Below are positions 5,816 through 14,872 of a stretch of 64,000 bases of DNA, piece by piece. The notes under the pieces were generated by a model, which did no database searches, was not told the origin of the DNA, and saw nothing but the letters and a program-made list of their open reading frames with translations. The first letter of the stretch is position 1. Every line of letters begins with the position of its first letter. This stretch comes from Planctomycetaceae bacterium (lineage in GTDB: Bacteria > Planctomycetota > Planctomycetia > Pirellulales > Pirellulaceae). The stretch lies in assembly GCA_005778405.1 (NCBI GenBank), contig SXOA01000098.1:1-64000 (forward strand), read 5' to 3'. Position numbers and translations under genes: made by a program.

Positions 5816-8182
5816 ATGAAACAACTTACGATCAAGACAAGAATTCGCCCAGTACGTGTGGGAATGCTGGTTCCAAAGGATGCTACAAATGACGAATTCC
5901 TCTTGGCGCTACGATTTCTCTCAAGAATATGGGGCGGACGGTACTCGCCTATCCTTTGTGTAGATCGCAAGACGCCAGATCCGTTGACTCTTTTTAGACT
6001 GGGAGAGTCTCGCCCTGATTTCATATTTGGAGTCAATCTTGAACTTGAAAACTGGCACAACAGTATTTTCGAATCGTCGCAACCTCGTGGATTCGGGCCA
6101 CTTACAAAGGAATACGTCGACAATCTTGGCAGAGAGGACGACGTCGAGTTTATTACCCTTGGTCATGTGATTCGCGACATTCGCGACGATCCTGCCTCAC
6201 AAGCCCTGAATAATCGTACGCTTAGATTATTCAGTGCAGAGGGAAATACCGCGATAGAATCGCTTGCGGGAGCAGCGTTTGGGATTGCGTACCGACGACT
6301 CGGCGACGATTTACCGGCAAACAAAACTATCTTTGAGAGCAGTGCTTCTTTCCATGCCTTTCTTGAGGCATCGATCACCTTTGTTGAGAATTTCGAGCAA
6401 GCGTGGCTTGACCTGGGATGTCATCGCCTATCGACAATCCAAGGGTATGGAGAAATTCCGCCGACAGTCGTCGTCATAAATTCTCCAGCAGAAGATTTGT
6501 CGCACTTTTGGAATTTGCGCCTCTGCAAATCGCATGAGAGACCGACTTGGTTGTTGCCAGTACCCGCGAGCAGCCTTTTTGACCTGCACGTACTAGATGG
6601 AATTCGTAAATGGCTGTTAGCGTTCGACCGATACCAGGCAATTTCAAATTTCTGCCAAGTCACGAGTGCGACTTTGCCAAGGAGAGACCTTGAGGAGTTC
6701 GCCACAAGATTAAGGGAGACGCTCACCGGAACTCACTTTGAATTTGTGAAGATATCGGAGCCCCTGAACCGAATTCCGGTCACGATTCCTTATGAGTCTG
6801 AGAATTTGGTCACTGCGGAAAAACGTGGGCGAAGGATTCGGTTTCGTAGCCCCCGACCCGAACTTATGAAGGACGAGCTCTCGCGTCCGTGGATTGTTGA
6901 TTTAGTCGAAGATGACAAGACCGGTCGCGCGGTCGCCGAACTCAGTTTGCCGCCTCGAATGTCGACACTACACGTTCTTAACGCAGCTGGGCCGCCGCAT
7001 ATTCGACACTATCGAATCTTTCCCATTTCGGATGGTCCCGAGAGTATAAACGTGCGTGTTAGCAAGTTTGACGACTACGTGGATTTCCACCTACCTACGT
7101 CGGCGGAGATACTTGAGGAGATAGTAAGAGAGAGCGGTGTTGAGCCGATCGTCGATGAAAAGAGAGCGTGCTATGTCCCTGCCATCAAGTTGTTTGGCGG
7201 CCTCGACAATGCGGCACGCTTTACGTCTGGTGTCGCAGGACGAATTCTAGGTGTCCTTGCAAATGGGCCTGCAACAGTGGCGGAGATTAAGGGCAAGTGC
7301 TCACTGGGTAAAGGAGTTCTGCCGGAAGTGGGACGGCGAACCGATATTGAAAGTGCTCTCAAGCACTTTCCAGAAGCAAGTCGTCGAGTAGCACTCCGCA
7401 GATTCGAATTGGCATTTGAACGGCGCCTGCCGAAGGGCGACATTTCCTCGTTGCTGGAGTTTTGGACGGAACGGGGGATAGTTTCAAGAAGGTGGCGTAT
7501 TGGGCCTTGCCATGCTTGTTTGCAATCGTATTGGTTACCTCGAATTGAGATTGCACGTTCAATAATCTGTCCCGGCTGCGGCCGTCGAATCCGAATGTCC
7601 AAGGGAACTTCATTCGGGTACGAATTGCATCCGCTAATTACGAGAGCATTACTGGAAGGCTTGGTCTGCGTCGTGCTTACGGCACGGTACCTGGAATCAC
7701 TTACACGGAAGGGGTTTTTGTGGCTAGCCGGATGTAAGTTCAAGGTCGGCGAGCAACATGGTGATATTGATATCGTCTCCGCATGCGATGGCTATATTGC
7801 GCTCGCGGAGTGCAAATTGCGTGAGGGGTCGAATGCATCCGAAATCAATTGGGATACGCGTTTTGCAGAATTTGAGCAGACTGTAAACGTCGCGGAAAAG
7901 TGTCGTGCGTCACTTGTCATCTATTCGTCTCTGCTCGAGTCATACCCGGACGAGTTTGTTCGAGCCGTTAATTCGCGTGTTAAGACGCCGATGCGTCATC
8001 TTTTACTTGGAAAAGAGGATCTCGAGCAAGGCTATGGGCGCCGTACAATGGAGACCGATGGCACGACAATTCCGCTACGCATTCTTGATTGCGTCTCGGA
8101 CCCTATGCCAGAAAAGTTGCAAGCCTCAATGGAGGGGAAGGGCGAAATTAAGACGCCGTTTTACACCTCAACATTTCATTGA
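5816..8182 (+). CDS. large nuclease-like protein with zinc ribbon and PD-(D/E)xK motif, candidate defence gene
   Basis: A 788-residue protein of no family I can name. ATG 5816 has GGAA about ten bases ahead; a GTG at 5801 would add five residues. The N-terminal block (RPVRVGMLVPKDATNDEFLL, then SRIWGGRYSPILCVDR and RPDFIFGVNLE) looks like a folded sensor or nucleotide-binding-type domain. The middle is unassigned. Residues 565-588 hold a four-cysteine zinc ribbon (CHAC ... CPGC). Next comes a restriction-endonuclease-like core: E646, D650 and D652 in EQHGDIDIVS, then E665-C-K667 in ALAECK, matching a PD-(D/E)xK active site. Hand counts show 26/60 GC at 6001-6060 against 43/60 at 5401-5460 in the neighbouring gene. 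With the repeat-rich DNA behind it, this points to horizontal acquisition. Nuclease activity and a defence role are inference. Confidence 0.85.
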   Translation: MKQLTIKTRIRPVRVGMLVPKDATNDEFLLALRFLSRIWGGRYSPILCVDRKTPDPLTLFRLGESRPDFIFGVNLELENWHNSIFESSQPRGFGPLTKEYVDNLGREDDVEFITLGHVIRDIRDDPASQALNNRTLRLFSAEGNTAIESLAGAAFGIAYRRLGDDLPANKTIFESSASFHAFLEASITFVENFEQAWLDLGCHRLSTIQGYGEIPPTVVVINSPAEDLSHFWNLRLCKSHERPTWLLPVPASSLFDLHVLDGIRKWLLAFDRYQAISNFCQVTSATLPRRDLEEFATRLRETLTGTHFEFVKISEPLNRIPVTIPYESENLVTAEKRGRRIRFRSPRPELMKDELSRPWIVDLVEDDKTGRAVAELSLPPRMSTLHVLNAAGPPHIRHYRIFPISDGPESINVRVSKFDDYVDFHLPTSAEILEEIVRESGVEPIVDEKRACYVPAIKLFGGLDNAARFTSGVAGRILGVLANGPATVAEIKGKCSLGKGVLPEVGRRTDIESALKHFPEASRRVALRRFELAFERRLPKGDISSLLEFWTERGIVSRRWRIGPCHACLQSYWLPRIEIARSIICPGCGRRIRMSKGTSFGYELHPLITRALLEGLVCVVLTARYLESLTRKGFLWLAGCKFKVGEQHGDIDIVSACDGYIALAECKLREGSNASEINWDTRFAEFEQTVNVAEKCRASLVIYSSLLESYPDEFVRAVNSRVKTPMRHLLLGKEDLEQGYGRRTMETDGTTIPLRILDCVSDPMPEKLQASMEGKGEIKTPFYTSTFH

Positions 8183-9088
8183 TCGGCGTTACCGGACTCG
8201 GTGGAGCCATTTCCCAGGGTGCACACGAAGCGTGCGACCGCTGGGCTGGGTTAGGAAACCCCGTTGGGGTATGAGAACCGGAAATGCAGGCCAGAATGGC
8301 CGACCGTACGCCCTGGCCGCAGGCCAGGGGTAACGTCGGCACCGATATTGAGAAGCCCTGCAAGGGCGCTGTAATTGGCGGGGGACCTGTTACGTCGCCC
8401 CGGTGGGGCTCTTTGACTCTTCGTGCTCCGTACCCTGGCCTGCGGCCAGGGCTATCGTACGGCGCTCCTGCGGAGCTGAGGAGGGTTGGCGCTGGTCGCC
8501 GTTTACCCCGCCGCAAACGGCAGGGCTTACAGGAAAAAGCCTGGTAAACCAGGCTGCCAGTCAAGCCAACAATATTTTCGGTAAATAGTGAACAAAAGAG
8601 TCTTCTCGGGCGTCTTACATGTAGGGAACCGCTGCGCGCCGGTGGCTGGCGGTGGTTCTGCTGGAGAGTAGTTCTTTGGCAATCTGGTCGTAATCAACTC
8701 TTGGATAGTGTCTAAGAGATAGGCAAGGGACTGCGCAAAAGATGAGCGGCGAGGGCGCGAGGGCCATCGTAAATGGCTTATATTCCGAGTGGCCACGAGT
8801 GAATCAGAATTCGCAGGGTGAATCAGACTTACGACTCCGATTCACGATGGAACATATGTTCCCATAATGGGTTCCGGCAAGGCGACTCGCCGTAAGTGCC
8901 GGAAAAAAGAAGCTTGAATCAGCGAATCAAAAGCACTCTGCCGGGGGGTTTTGGGGGCTTATACTCAAAACCGCCTCGGGCGAGGATTCGCGGAGCAGAA
9001 ACTGCCTGAGGATGTGTCAGAGGCTGCTTTGCAGTGTCGCTGCCGCTAAAATGCCATCAAGGTGTGTTGAGAACTGAATCACCCAGAT
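8183..9088. other. hairpin-rich non-coding region after the nuclease-like gene
   Basis: No credible gene. Two near-identical palindromes sit 122 bases apart: CCCTGGCCGCAGGCCAGGG (8311-8329) and CCCTGGCCTGCGGCCAGGG (8433-8451), each flanked by GTACG-like bases. A third hairpin is AGCCTGGTAAACCAGGCT (8538-8555); read on the minus strand it is followed by a T run and could act as a terminator in that direction. Beyond 8600 the DNA becomes AT-richer, with GTGAATCAGA repeated near 8800 and 8820. The region looks like accumulated REP-type elements at an island boundary. Confidence 0.6.
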
Positions 9089-9129
9089 CCTCTCCCGGCC
9101 CTCTCCCGGCCCTCTCCCGAAGGGAGAGG
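9089..9129. repeat. triplicated CCTCTCCCGG unit plus hairpin, REP family copy 2
   Basis: Three tandem CCTCTCCCG units with an 11-base period. The last forms a perfect eight-pair hairpin, CCTCTCCC (9111-9118) with GGGAGAGG (9122-9129) around a GAA loop. The right arm is also the only Shine-Dalgarno-like sequence of the gene starting at 9140, so the hairpin could mask its ribosome-binding site. Confidence 0.65.
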
Positions 9130-9139
9130 AAGATGTCCC

Positions 9140-9901
9140 ATGCGAACCTTTTTCTTCTCGGTCTGCTGGATTGCGGCAATCCTCGCCTTGCCCGTCACGG
9201 GAAACGCCCAGTGGGGGGACGTGGAGATGACGTTTCTCTATGACGGCAAGCCGCCGGCGCTGAAGCCGGTGGCCGAGTCCCTGGATCGCCTCAAAATCGC
9301 TGATCAGTCGTGGCTGATCGACACAGAGGGAGGTGTGAAAAATGTCGTCGTGCGGCTGCTGCCTGAAAAGGGCGTCAAGCTGCCGATTCATCCCGATTTT
9401 GAGAAGGCCAAGGGGACGAGCGCGAAGGTGGAGATCGCGGGAGGTTGTTTTGAGCCGCGGATTGCGATCAAGTACACCAACCAGGACTTGACGTTCGCGA
9501 ACCGGAATCCCTTTGTGCACAGTCCCCGGGGGGTCAGTACCAAGAACCACACGTTCAACCTGGTGGTTCCCGCGAACGGGATGGTCACGCTGGAGGCGGA
9601 AAGGGACGGCCTGAAGACGCACGACCCCGCGGTAGCCGTGCTCAGCGACAATATTCATCCGGAAATGAAGGGGTACTTCTTCATTCACTCCCACCCCTAC
9701 GCGGCCGTCAGTGATAGCCAGGGGAAAGTGGTCCTCAAGAACGTCCCCGTCGGCGAATGGACTTTTGTCATGTGGCACGAAGCCAATGGCTACATCATGA
9801 AGGGAGCGCTGGACGGAGTAGCGGCCGAGTGGCCCAAGGGAAGGATGAAAATCAAGGTGGAGCCCAAAGTGAACAAGGTGCAAGTCATCTCGTTCCGCTA
9901 A
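9140..9901 (+). CDS. secreted cupredoxin-like protein (planctomycete 'methylamine utilization'-type)
   Basis: A 253-residue protein with a cleavable signal peptide (hydrophobic residues 4-20, cleavage near GNAQ). The mature part resembles secreted planctomycete proteins often labelled methylamine-utilization-like: a cupredoxin-type beta-sandwich with IAIKYTNQDLTFANRNPFVH and HTFNLVVPANG, followed by CDNIHPEMKGYFFIHSHPYA-type text (here SDNIHPEMKGYFFIHSHPYA) and a carboxypeptidase-regulatory-like strand pair (GKVVLKNVPVGEWTFVMWHE). Histidines are plentiful but the full copper-ligand set is not obvious, so metal binding is uncertain. Its ribosome-binding site lies in a repeat hairpin. It is convergent with the RND efflux gene 12 bases away. 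Confidence 0.75.
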   Translation: MRTFFFSVCWIAAILALPVTGNAQWGDVEMTFLYDGKPPALKPVAESLDRLKIADQSWLIDTEGGVKNVVVRLLPEKGVKLPIHPDFEKAKGTSAKVEIAGGCFEPRIAIKYTNQDLTFANRNPFVHSPRGVSTKNHTFNLVVPANGMVTLEAERDGLKTHDPAVAVLSDNIHPEMKGYFFIHSHPYAAVSDSQGKVVLKNVPVGEWTFVMWHEANGYIMKGALDGVAAEWPKGRMKIKVEPKVNKVQVISFR

Positions 9902-9913
9902 TGCATGGGGCTC

Positions 9914-12900
9914 CTACGCATCCGCGGCCGCCGTCAGTCGCGGCCGTGGTCGGTCCTCGATGATTTCCGGCAACACCGGCTCGGCGTCGAGGTGATCGTA
10001 GTGGTCTTCCCGCTGCCAACTGAGAATTGCATACAGCCGGTCTTGCAGGTCGAGCATCAGGCTGAGGAGAGCGGGAACGAAAACCAACGTGATGACCGTG
10101 GAAATGAGCAGTCCCCCCAGCAGCACGGCGCCAATGCCGCGATAAAGCTCGCTGCCCGCTCCCGGCGCGAGAACCAGCGGCAGCAGACCGACCAGCCCGC
10201 CGATGGTGGTCATGAAAATGGGGCGGATGCGGGTCCGCACACTTTCGACCACGGCTTCGCCAATAGGCATACGGTCTTGCCGCATGTGAATCAGCGATTG
10301 CTCCACAATGAGAATCGGATTATTCACCACGGTGCCCACGAGCATGATGAACCCCAGCATCGTCAGAACGTCCAGCGGCTGCGGAATATAGAGATTGAGT
10401 AGCCACAGACCGGCGAACCCGCCGACGGCGCCCAGCGGCACCGTGAGAATGACGACCAGAGGATAGATCCAGGATTCAAACGTGGCCGCCATCAGCAAAT
10501 AGGTGATGAAAACCGCCAGGGCCAGGTTCCATTGCAGGGACTGCCGCGTGCTCAAGAGTTTGTCCGCCGTGCCCGCCAGGGCAATGCGATACCCTCCTTG
10601 CAAATCATCTCCTGCCAAGCGCGGAGCAACAACCTGCTGGGTAATCAGGTCCATGGCCGCTTCGAGTGGCATGGAGGTCGGCGGAGTGACTTCGAGCGTG
10701 ATGGCCCGCTGCCGCGTCCGATGGTTGATTTGCTCGGGACCAGGTTCCAGCCGTAAATCGGCGACCGCTTCCAGCGGCACGAGCTGGCCGTTCGGTGTTG
10801 CGACGGGTATCGAGCGGAGACTTTGCTCGCTGCTGGCGAATTTTTCCTCGCCGATAATCCGCAGGTCGATCTTGTCCCCTCCCTTGTAGTAATCGGTGGC
10901 ATAAGCGCCGTCTACGAACGCATCCACGGCATATCCCATCTCGGCGGCGGAAACCTGCATGTCAGCAGCCTGTTCCCACTTGGGATAAATGCGGACTTCC
11001 GGATTGGACAGGTCCAGGCTCGGATTCGGCCGAATCTGTGCCTCCGGCATTAGACCCGGGCTGCCCGGAGTCCCTTTGAGCTGCATGAAAATCTCTCCGC
11101 CGATGCCCACCAGCCTGTTGATGTCGGGCCCGGTGATTTCGATATCCACGGTGCGGCCCGCGGTCAGACCTTGTTCAAAGAGGCTGGCTTGTTTGGCAAT
11201 CAGGAAGGTTCCCGGCAGCTTGTCGGCAATTTTCTGAATGACCGGCACGAGCTCCGCGGCTCGCAGGGGATCCGCCGCGCGTGCACCACAGAAGACTTGG
11301 CGGCCTCGGGCGACAAAGAAAAAATCTTCCATCACCAACTTCTTGCCGCTCTTAACCTCGGGGTCGTTGGGGTCGACGTCCCAGTACGGCCGCAAATCCT
11401 CCTCGACCGTCGTCCCCATTTTGACGAGCTGATCGAGGTTATATCCCGGCGGCGGCATCAAGATTGCAAAAACCAGGTTGCGGTTTCCTCCCGGCAAATA
11501 TTCAAACTTCGGCCACAAGGCCCATGTCGCCAGGCAAGACGCACCAACGATCACGCCGACAAAGATAATCCGCGGCAGAATTCCCCGCTGCAAGGAGCGA
11601 TTGGCCGACAGCAGCATTTCCACGAGTGAAAGCGCAACTGCGTCGCAGACCAACAAAACGCCCCGTACTGGCGTCCAGAGCACGTGCAGCACCTGCTGGA
11701 AATCAGAACGCGACTTGTGCTCCCCGGCTTCACCGTTCTGCTCATGGGCGGATGCGCCCTCTTCCCTTGCCTCGTCCGGCCGCCGATGCCGCTTGAGAAT
11801 CCGCATCGCCGCCGTTGGCACCACCGCCACGGCAACCAACATGGACAACGCAACCGCGGCACTGATGGCAATCGCAATATCGCGGAAGAGCTGGCCGGCT
11901 TCGTCACGAATGAAGAGGACCGGGATAAACACCGCCAGATTAGCCAACGTAGCGTTAAGCAGCGCCCCCCAGACTTCGCCGGATCCTTTAACGCTCGCCG
12001 CTTCCGGGCTTTCTCCCAGTTGGTGACGCCGATAGATGTTCTCCAGCATCACGATGGCATTATCGACGAGCATGCCAACTGCAAAGGCGAGCCCCCCGAG
12101 AGCCGGCACGTTCAGTGAGCGGCCAAGCAGCGCCATGACCAGAAAAGCGCCAACCGTGCTAATCAGAATGTGCGCGAAGATGATGATGGTGGAGCGGGCG
12201 CTCCGCAGAAAGAGGAGCAGCGTGGCAAAGGTGAACAGGCTCCCCCACAGCAAGTTGTCTCTCACCAGGTACACCGCGGAGTAGATATAGTCGGTTTCGT
12301 CATACACCTGCACCAGTTGCAACTGGTGCTGCTTCAGCACACCTTCATTCAACTCCTGGACGGACTTTTGCAGCCCCTGCATCACGTCCAGCACGTTAGC
12401 GCCGACCGCCCGTTGGGCGTTGATAGCAATGCAAGTATTGCCGAACCGCTTTACGAACCCGTCAGGCTTTTTGTGCCCTTCGACGACCCGGGCGATATCG
12501 TGAACGTAGACTGGCCCACCTTCGCGCCGGGCGACAATGGCGTTTTCCACCTGTTCGGGGCTGCGGAACTGACCAAGTGTCCGGACGACGTAGCGCCGCT
12601 TCCCTTCCCAATAGTCGCCCGCACTCGTGTCCTCGTTCTGAGCCTTTACCGCCAGACGAACCTGGTTGATTGTCAGGCTGCGAGCCGCCAGCTTTTCCGG
12701 GTCAACAATGAGTTGCAACTCTTCTTCCCGCCCTCCCATAACGTTGGCATTGGAAACTCCCTCTACACGCTCCAGCCCAGCTTCGATGTAGTCTTCGGCA
12801 AACTTGCGGAAGGTGGAAATATCGCGCTCCGGCGGCAGCCATGTGCGGACCCGCTGATCCGTCTCGGCCAATTTCTGCAGGCGGTGCATTCTTAGGCCGT

Positions 12901-13423
12901 CGCTCTTAGCGGCATATGCCAGGTCCAATTGAGGCTTAAGCTCGGGATGTTTCTTGACGAACGCTTCCCCTTCCTCCTTCGTCGGCACCCGCTGGCCCAG
13001 GATAAACCAGGCAATCGGGCGGTCGGCAGCATTGGCGGTATTGATGACTGGTTCTTTGGCGTCTTCCGGATACGAAGGGACCTGGGACAGCTTGGTGTTC
13101 ACCTTCAGCAGGGCCTCTCCCATGTCGGTCCCGACAGGGAATTCGAGAGTCACGCGGCCCAGTGAGTCCATGCTTTCGGAAGAAATCTTGCGGACCCCCT
13201 CTACGCTCTTCAGGTGCTCTTCCTGTTCCTGAACAATTTCTCGCTCCACTTCCTGCGGGCTCGCCCCCGGCCAGGTCGTCTCGATGGTCAGCGTCGGCAC
13301 CTGCACTTCCGGCGTCAACTGCATCGGCATGGAAAACAGCGAGAGGATGCCGAACATCACCAGCAGGATGACGCCAACGGTGACCTTCACCGGATTGTGA
13401 ACGAACGTCTTGATCAAGTTCAT
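9914..13423 (-). CDS. RND-family efflux permease (AcrB/MdtB/CusA superfamily)
   Basis: An 1169-residue inner-membrane pump that uses the proton gradient to drive export through a tripartite complex. It starts with the typical helix NPVKVTVGVILLVMFGILSL. Landmarks are the pore-domain text PEVQVPTLTIETTWPGASPQ and EREIVQEQEEHLKSVEGV, the TM4 proton-relay segment GMLVDNAIVMLENIYRRH, and the second-half equivalent GTVVNNPILIVEQSLIHMR. It is about 120 residues longer than AcrB; the extra length includes a charged cytoplasmic insert (RRPDEAREEGASAHEQNGEA) after TM6 and a C-terminal tail. The gene lies 22 bases after the adaptor gene and is probably cotranscribed with it. Substrate unknown; drug- or lipid-type export fits better than metal because no Met-rich metal site was seen. 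Confidence 0.93.
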   Translation of the reverse strand: MNLIKTFVHNPVKVTVGVILLVMFGILSLFSMPMQLTPEVQVPTLTIETTWPGASPQEVEREIVQEQEEHLKSVEGVRKISSESMDSLGRVTLEFPVGTDMGEALLKVNTKLSQVPSYPEDAKEPVINTANAADRPIAWFILGQRVPTKEEGEAFVKKHPELKPQLDLAYAAKSDGLRMHRLQKLAETDQRVRTWLPPERDISTFRKFAEDYIEAGLERVEGVSNANVMGGREEELQLIVDPEKLAARSLTINQVRLAVKAQNEDTSAGDYWEGKRRYVVRTLGQFRSPEQVENAIVARREGGPVYVHDIARVVEGHKKPDGFVKRFGNTCIAINAQRAVGANVLDVMQGLQKSVQELNEGVLKQHQLQLVQVYDETDYIYSAVYLVRDNLLWGSLFTFATLLLFLRSARSTIIIFAHILISTVGAFLVMALLGRSLNVPALGGLAFAVGMLVDNAIVMLENIYRRHQLGESPEAASVKGSGEVWGALLNATLANLAVFIPVLFIRDEAGQLFRDIAIAISAAVALSMLVAVAVVPTAAMRILKRHRRPDEAREEGASAHEQNGEAGEHKSRSDFQQVLHVLWTPVRGVLLVCDAVALSLVEMLLSANRSLQRGILPRIIFVGVIVGASCLATWALWPKFEYLPGGNRNLVFAILMPPPGYNLDQLVKMGTTVEEDLRPYWDVDPNDPEVKSGKKLVMEDFFFVARGRQVFCGARAADPLRAAELVPVIQKIADKLPGTFLIAKQASLFEQGLTAGRTVDIEITGPDINRLVGIGGEIFMQLKGTPGSPGLMPEAQIRPNPSLDLSNPEVRIYPKWEQAADMQVSAAEMGYAVDAFVDGAYATDYYKGGDKIDLRIIGEEKFASSEQSLRSIPVATPNGQLVPLEAVADLRLEPGPEQINHRTRQRAITLEVTPPTSMPLEAAMDLITQQVVAPRLAGDDLQGGYRIALAGTADKLLSTRQSLQWNLALAVFITYLLMAATFESWIYPLVVILTVPLGAVGGFAGLWLLNLYIPQPLDVLTMLGFIMLVGTVVNNPILIVEQSLIHMRQDRMPIGEAVVESVRTRIRPIFMTTIGGLVGLLPLVLAPGAGSELYRGIGAVLLGGLLISTVITLVFVPALLSLMLDLQDRLYAILSWQREDHYDHLDAEPVLPEIIEDRPRPRLTAAADA

Positions 13424-13445
13424 GGATGTACTGCCCCGCTCGCTG

Positions 13446-14870
13446 CTACTTGGAATACGCGATCTCGCGCTTTTCGATCCGCACTTCCTGCATGGGCCGC
13501 AGTCGCTCGTTTCCTTCGACGACGATTTGCTCCCCTTCCTTAATCTCGCCGTTGCCGACCGAAATCCATAATCCGCGGGAAGCGCCGAGCGTGACCGGAA
13601 CGGGGCGAACCGTCATTTTGCCCCCTTTGTCCGTATCCACGACGTAGACCAGCGGGATCTTTCCCCCCAGAACCACGGCATCTTTGGGGATCAGCGGGAC
13701 CGACAGGGGTTCGCCAACGCCCAGAGTGACGCGGGCGAACATGCCCGCTTTGAGCAGTGGCCCTTTCATTGCGTCGATGGTGTTTTGGACCCGCACTTTG
13801 ATTGGAAAAGTTCGCGCCCTCGCATCCGCCTGAGGATTGATCACGGCGATTCTGCCTTCGAACCGCTGGCCACGCAGTGCCGGCACTTCCACATCCCCGA
13901 CGATGGATAGATCGAGCCGGGCAACGTAGTCTTCCAGAACGCCAACTTCCACATCCACCTGGCTCAGTTCGACGATTTCGGCGACCGGATCTCCCTGCAT
14001 CACCCACTGGCCGACTTCGGTCAGCTCCGCTGTGACATAGCCGTCGAAAGGGGCGAACATTGTATGTCGGTCAAATTGCTCCGTCAGCCTTTCGACCTCG
14101 GCTGCTTGCACGGCGATTTTGGCCTCTCCCAGCGCGTAGGTCCAGGTTGCCGCAGCAGTCATCTCGGCTTCGTTCTTGTGTCCAGGCTCCAGTTGTTGAT
14201 TGGGCCCTCGGGTCAACAGCCGGACGGCGGTAATCGCCTCCTCCACCAGCGCTTGGGTTTGCGACGCCAGCGCGATGTTCTCCTCTAATTCTTCGCGCGT
14301 GGCGGAAGGCCCGAGCGTCTTGCCTCGTTCGCGTTTGGACTCCCGGAAGGCGAGCATCGCCTGCGCGCTGGCCAGCTTGGCCTGGGCGTGTTTCACCTTG
14401 TCGCCCCAGGAGTCGGCCAATTCCGCCAACTCGGCCTTCCTCAGCCTGAGCTCCGCCTCGGCCGCCTTCTTTTCTGCCCCAATAATGCCGCGGCGGAGAT
14501 GGGCAATCGGCTGACCTTTCGTCACGAAGTCGCCGTCGTTGACCAGGTATTCCTCGACCCGTCCCGGAGCGGCACTGCCGACGATGCTTTTGCGCAGCGG
14601 CTTGATGGTGCCGACGAAAGACCTGGGCTCGCTGACAGTGTCCTGGCGCACGGAGACGACGAACACTTTGGGAGCTGGCTGCGCCGGCGCTCCTGCTTTG
14701 GGGGCCTGGGCGAAAGCAGCCTGGACAGCGCCGAGTACCAAGGTGCCTATTGAGAGCAACTGGGTGGCACGCCCACGGCTTTGCGTGGGCGTGGTTCTCA
14801 ACGGCACATGGCCACTCAAAGCAGTGGCCATGCCACCCTGATGATTCGCTATTCTCAAGTTCTGAATCAT
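13446..14870 (-). CDS. RND efflux periplasmic adaptor (MFP/HlyD family)
   Basis: A 474-residue membrane-fusion protein linking the pump to an outer-membrane channel. Order: signal region, beta-barrel and lipoyl half (VSEPRSFVGTIKPLRKSIVG, YLVNDGDFVTKGQPIAHLRR), a long coiled-coil hairpin (about residues 125-230), second lipoyl half (FAPFDGYVTAELTEVGQWVM) and C-terminal barrel (IPKDAVVLGGKIPLVYVV). Oddity: residues 11-36 are encoded by an intergenic-type repeat (14762-14838) inserted ahead of the true signal peptide (LSIGTLVLGAVQAAFAQ). Translation may really start at a TTG after the repeat, about codon 38, giving a normal signal peptide. The annotated ATG lies two bases after the marR stop, consistent with one operon. 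Confidence 0.9.
   Translation of the reverse strand: MIQNLRIANHQGGMATALSGHVPLRTTPTQSRGRATQLLSIGTLVLGAVQAAFAQAPKAGAPAQPAPKVFVVSVRQDTVSEPRSFVGTIKPLRKSIVGSAAPGRVEEYLVNDGDFVTKGQPIAHLRRGIIGAEKKAAEAELRLRKAELAELADSWGDKVKHAQAKLASAQAMLAFRESKRERGKTLGPSATREELEENIALASQTQALVEEAITAVRLLTRGPNQQLEPGHKNEAEMTAAATWTYALGEAKIAVQAAEVERLTEQFDRHTMFAPFDGYVTAELTEVGQWVMQGDPVAEIVELSQVDVEVGVLEDYVARLDLSIVGDVEVPALRGQRFEGRIAVINPQADARARTFPIKVRVQNTIDAMKGPLLKAGMFARVTLGVGEPLSVPLIPKDAVVLGGKIPLVYVVDTDKGGKMTVRPVPVTLGASRGLWISVGNGEIKEGEQIVVEGNERLRPMQEVRIEKREIAYSK
14762..14838. repeat. 77-base three-stem repeat element, copy 1, inside the MFP gene
   Basis: Bounded by GGGTGGCA / TGCCACCC, which can pair as an outer stem. Inside are two perfect ten-pair hairpins: GTGGCCATGC-type (CATGGCCACT with AGTGGCCATG) and CACGCCCACG with CGTGGGCGTG. 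The element is in the 5' coding part of the adaptor gene. A 74-base copy in the opposite orientation lies at 56730-56803. Confidence 0.85.
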
Positions 14871-14872
14871 GA

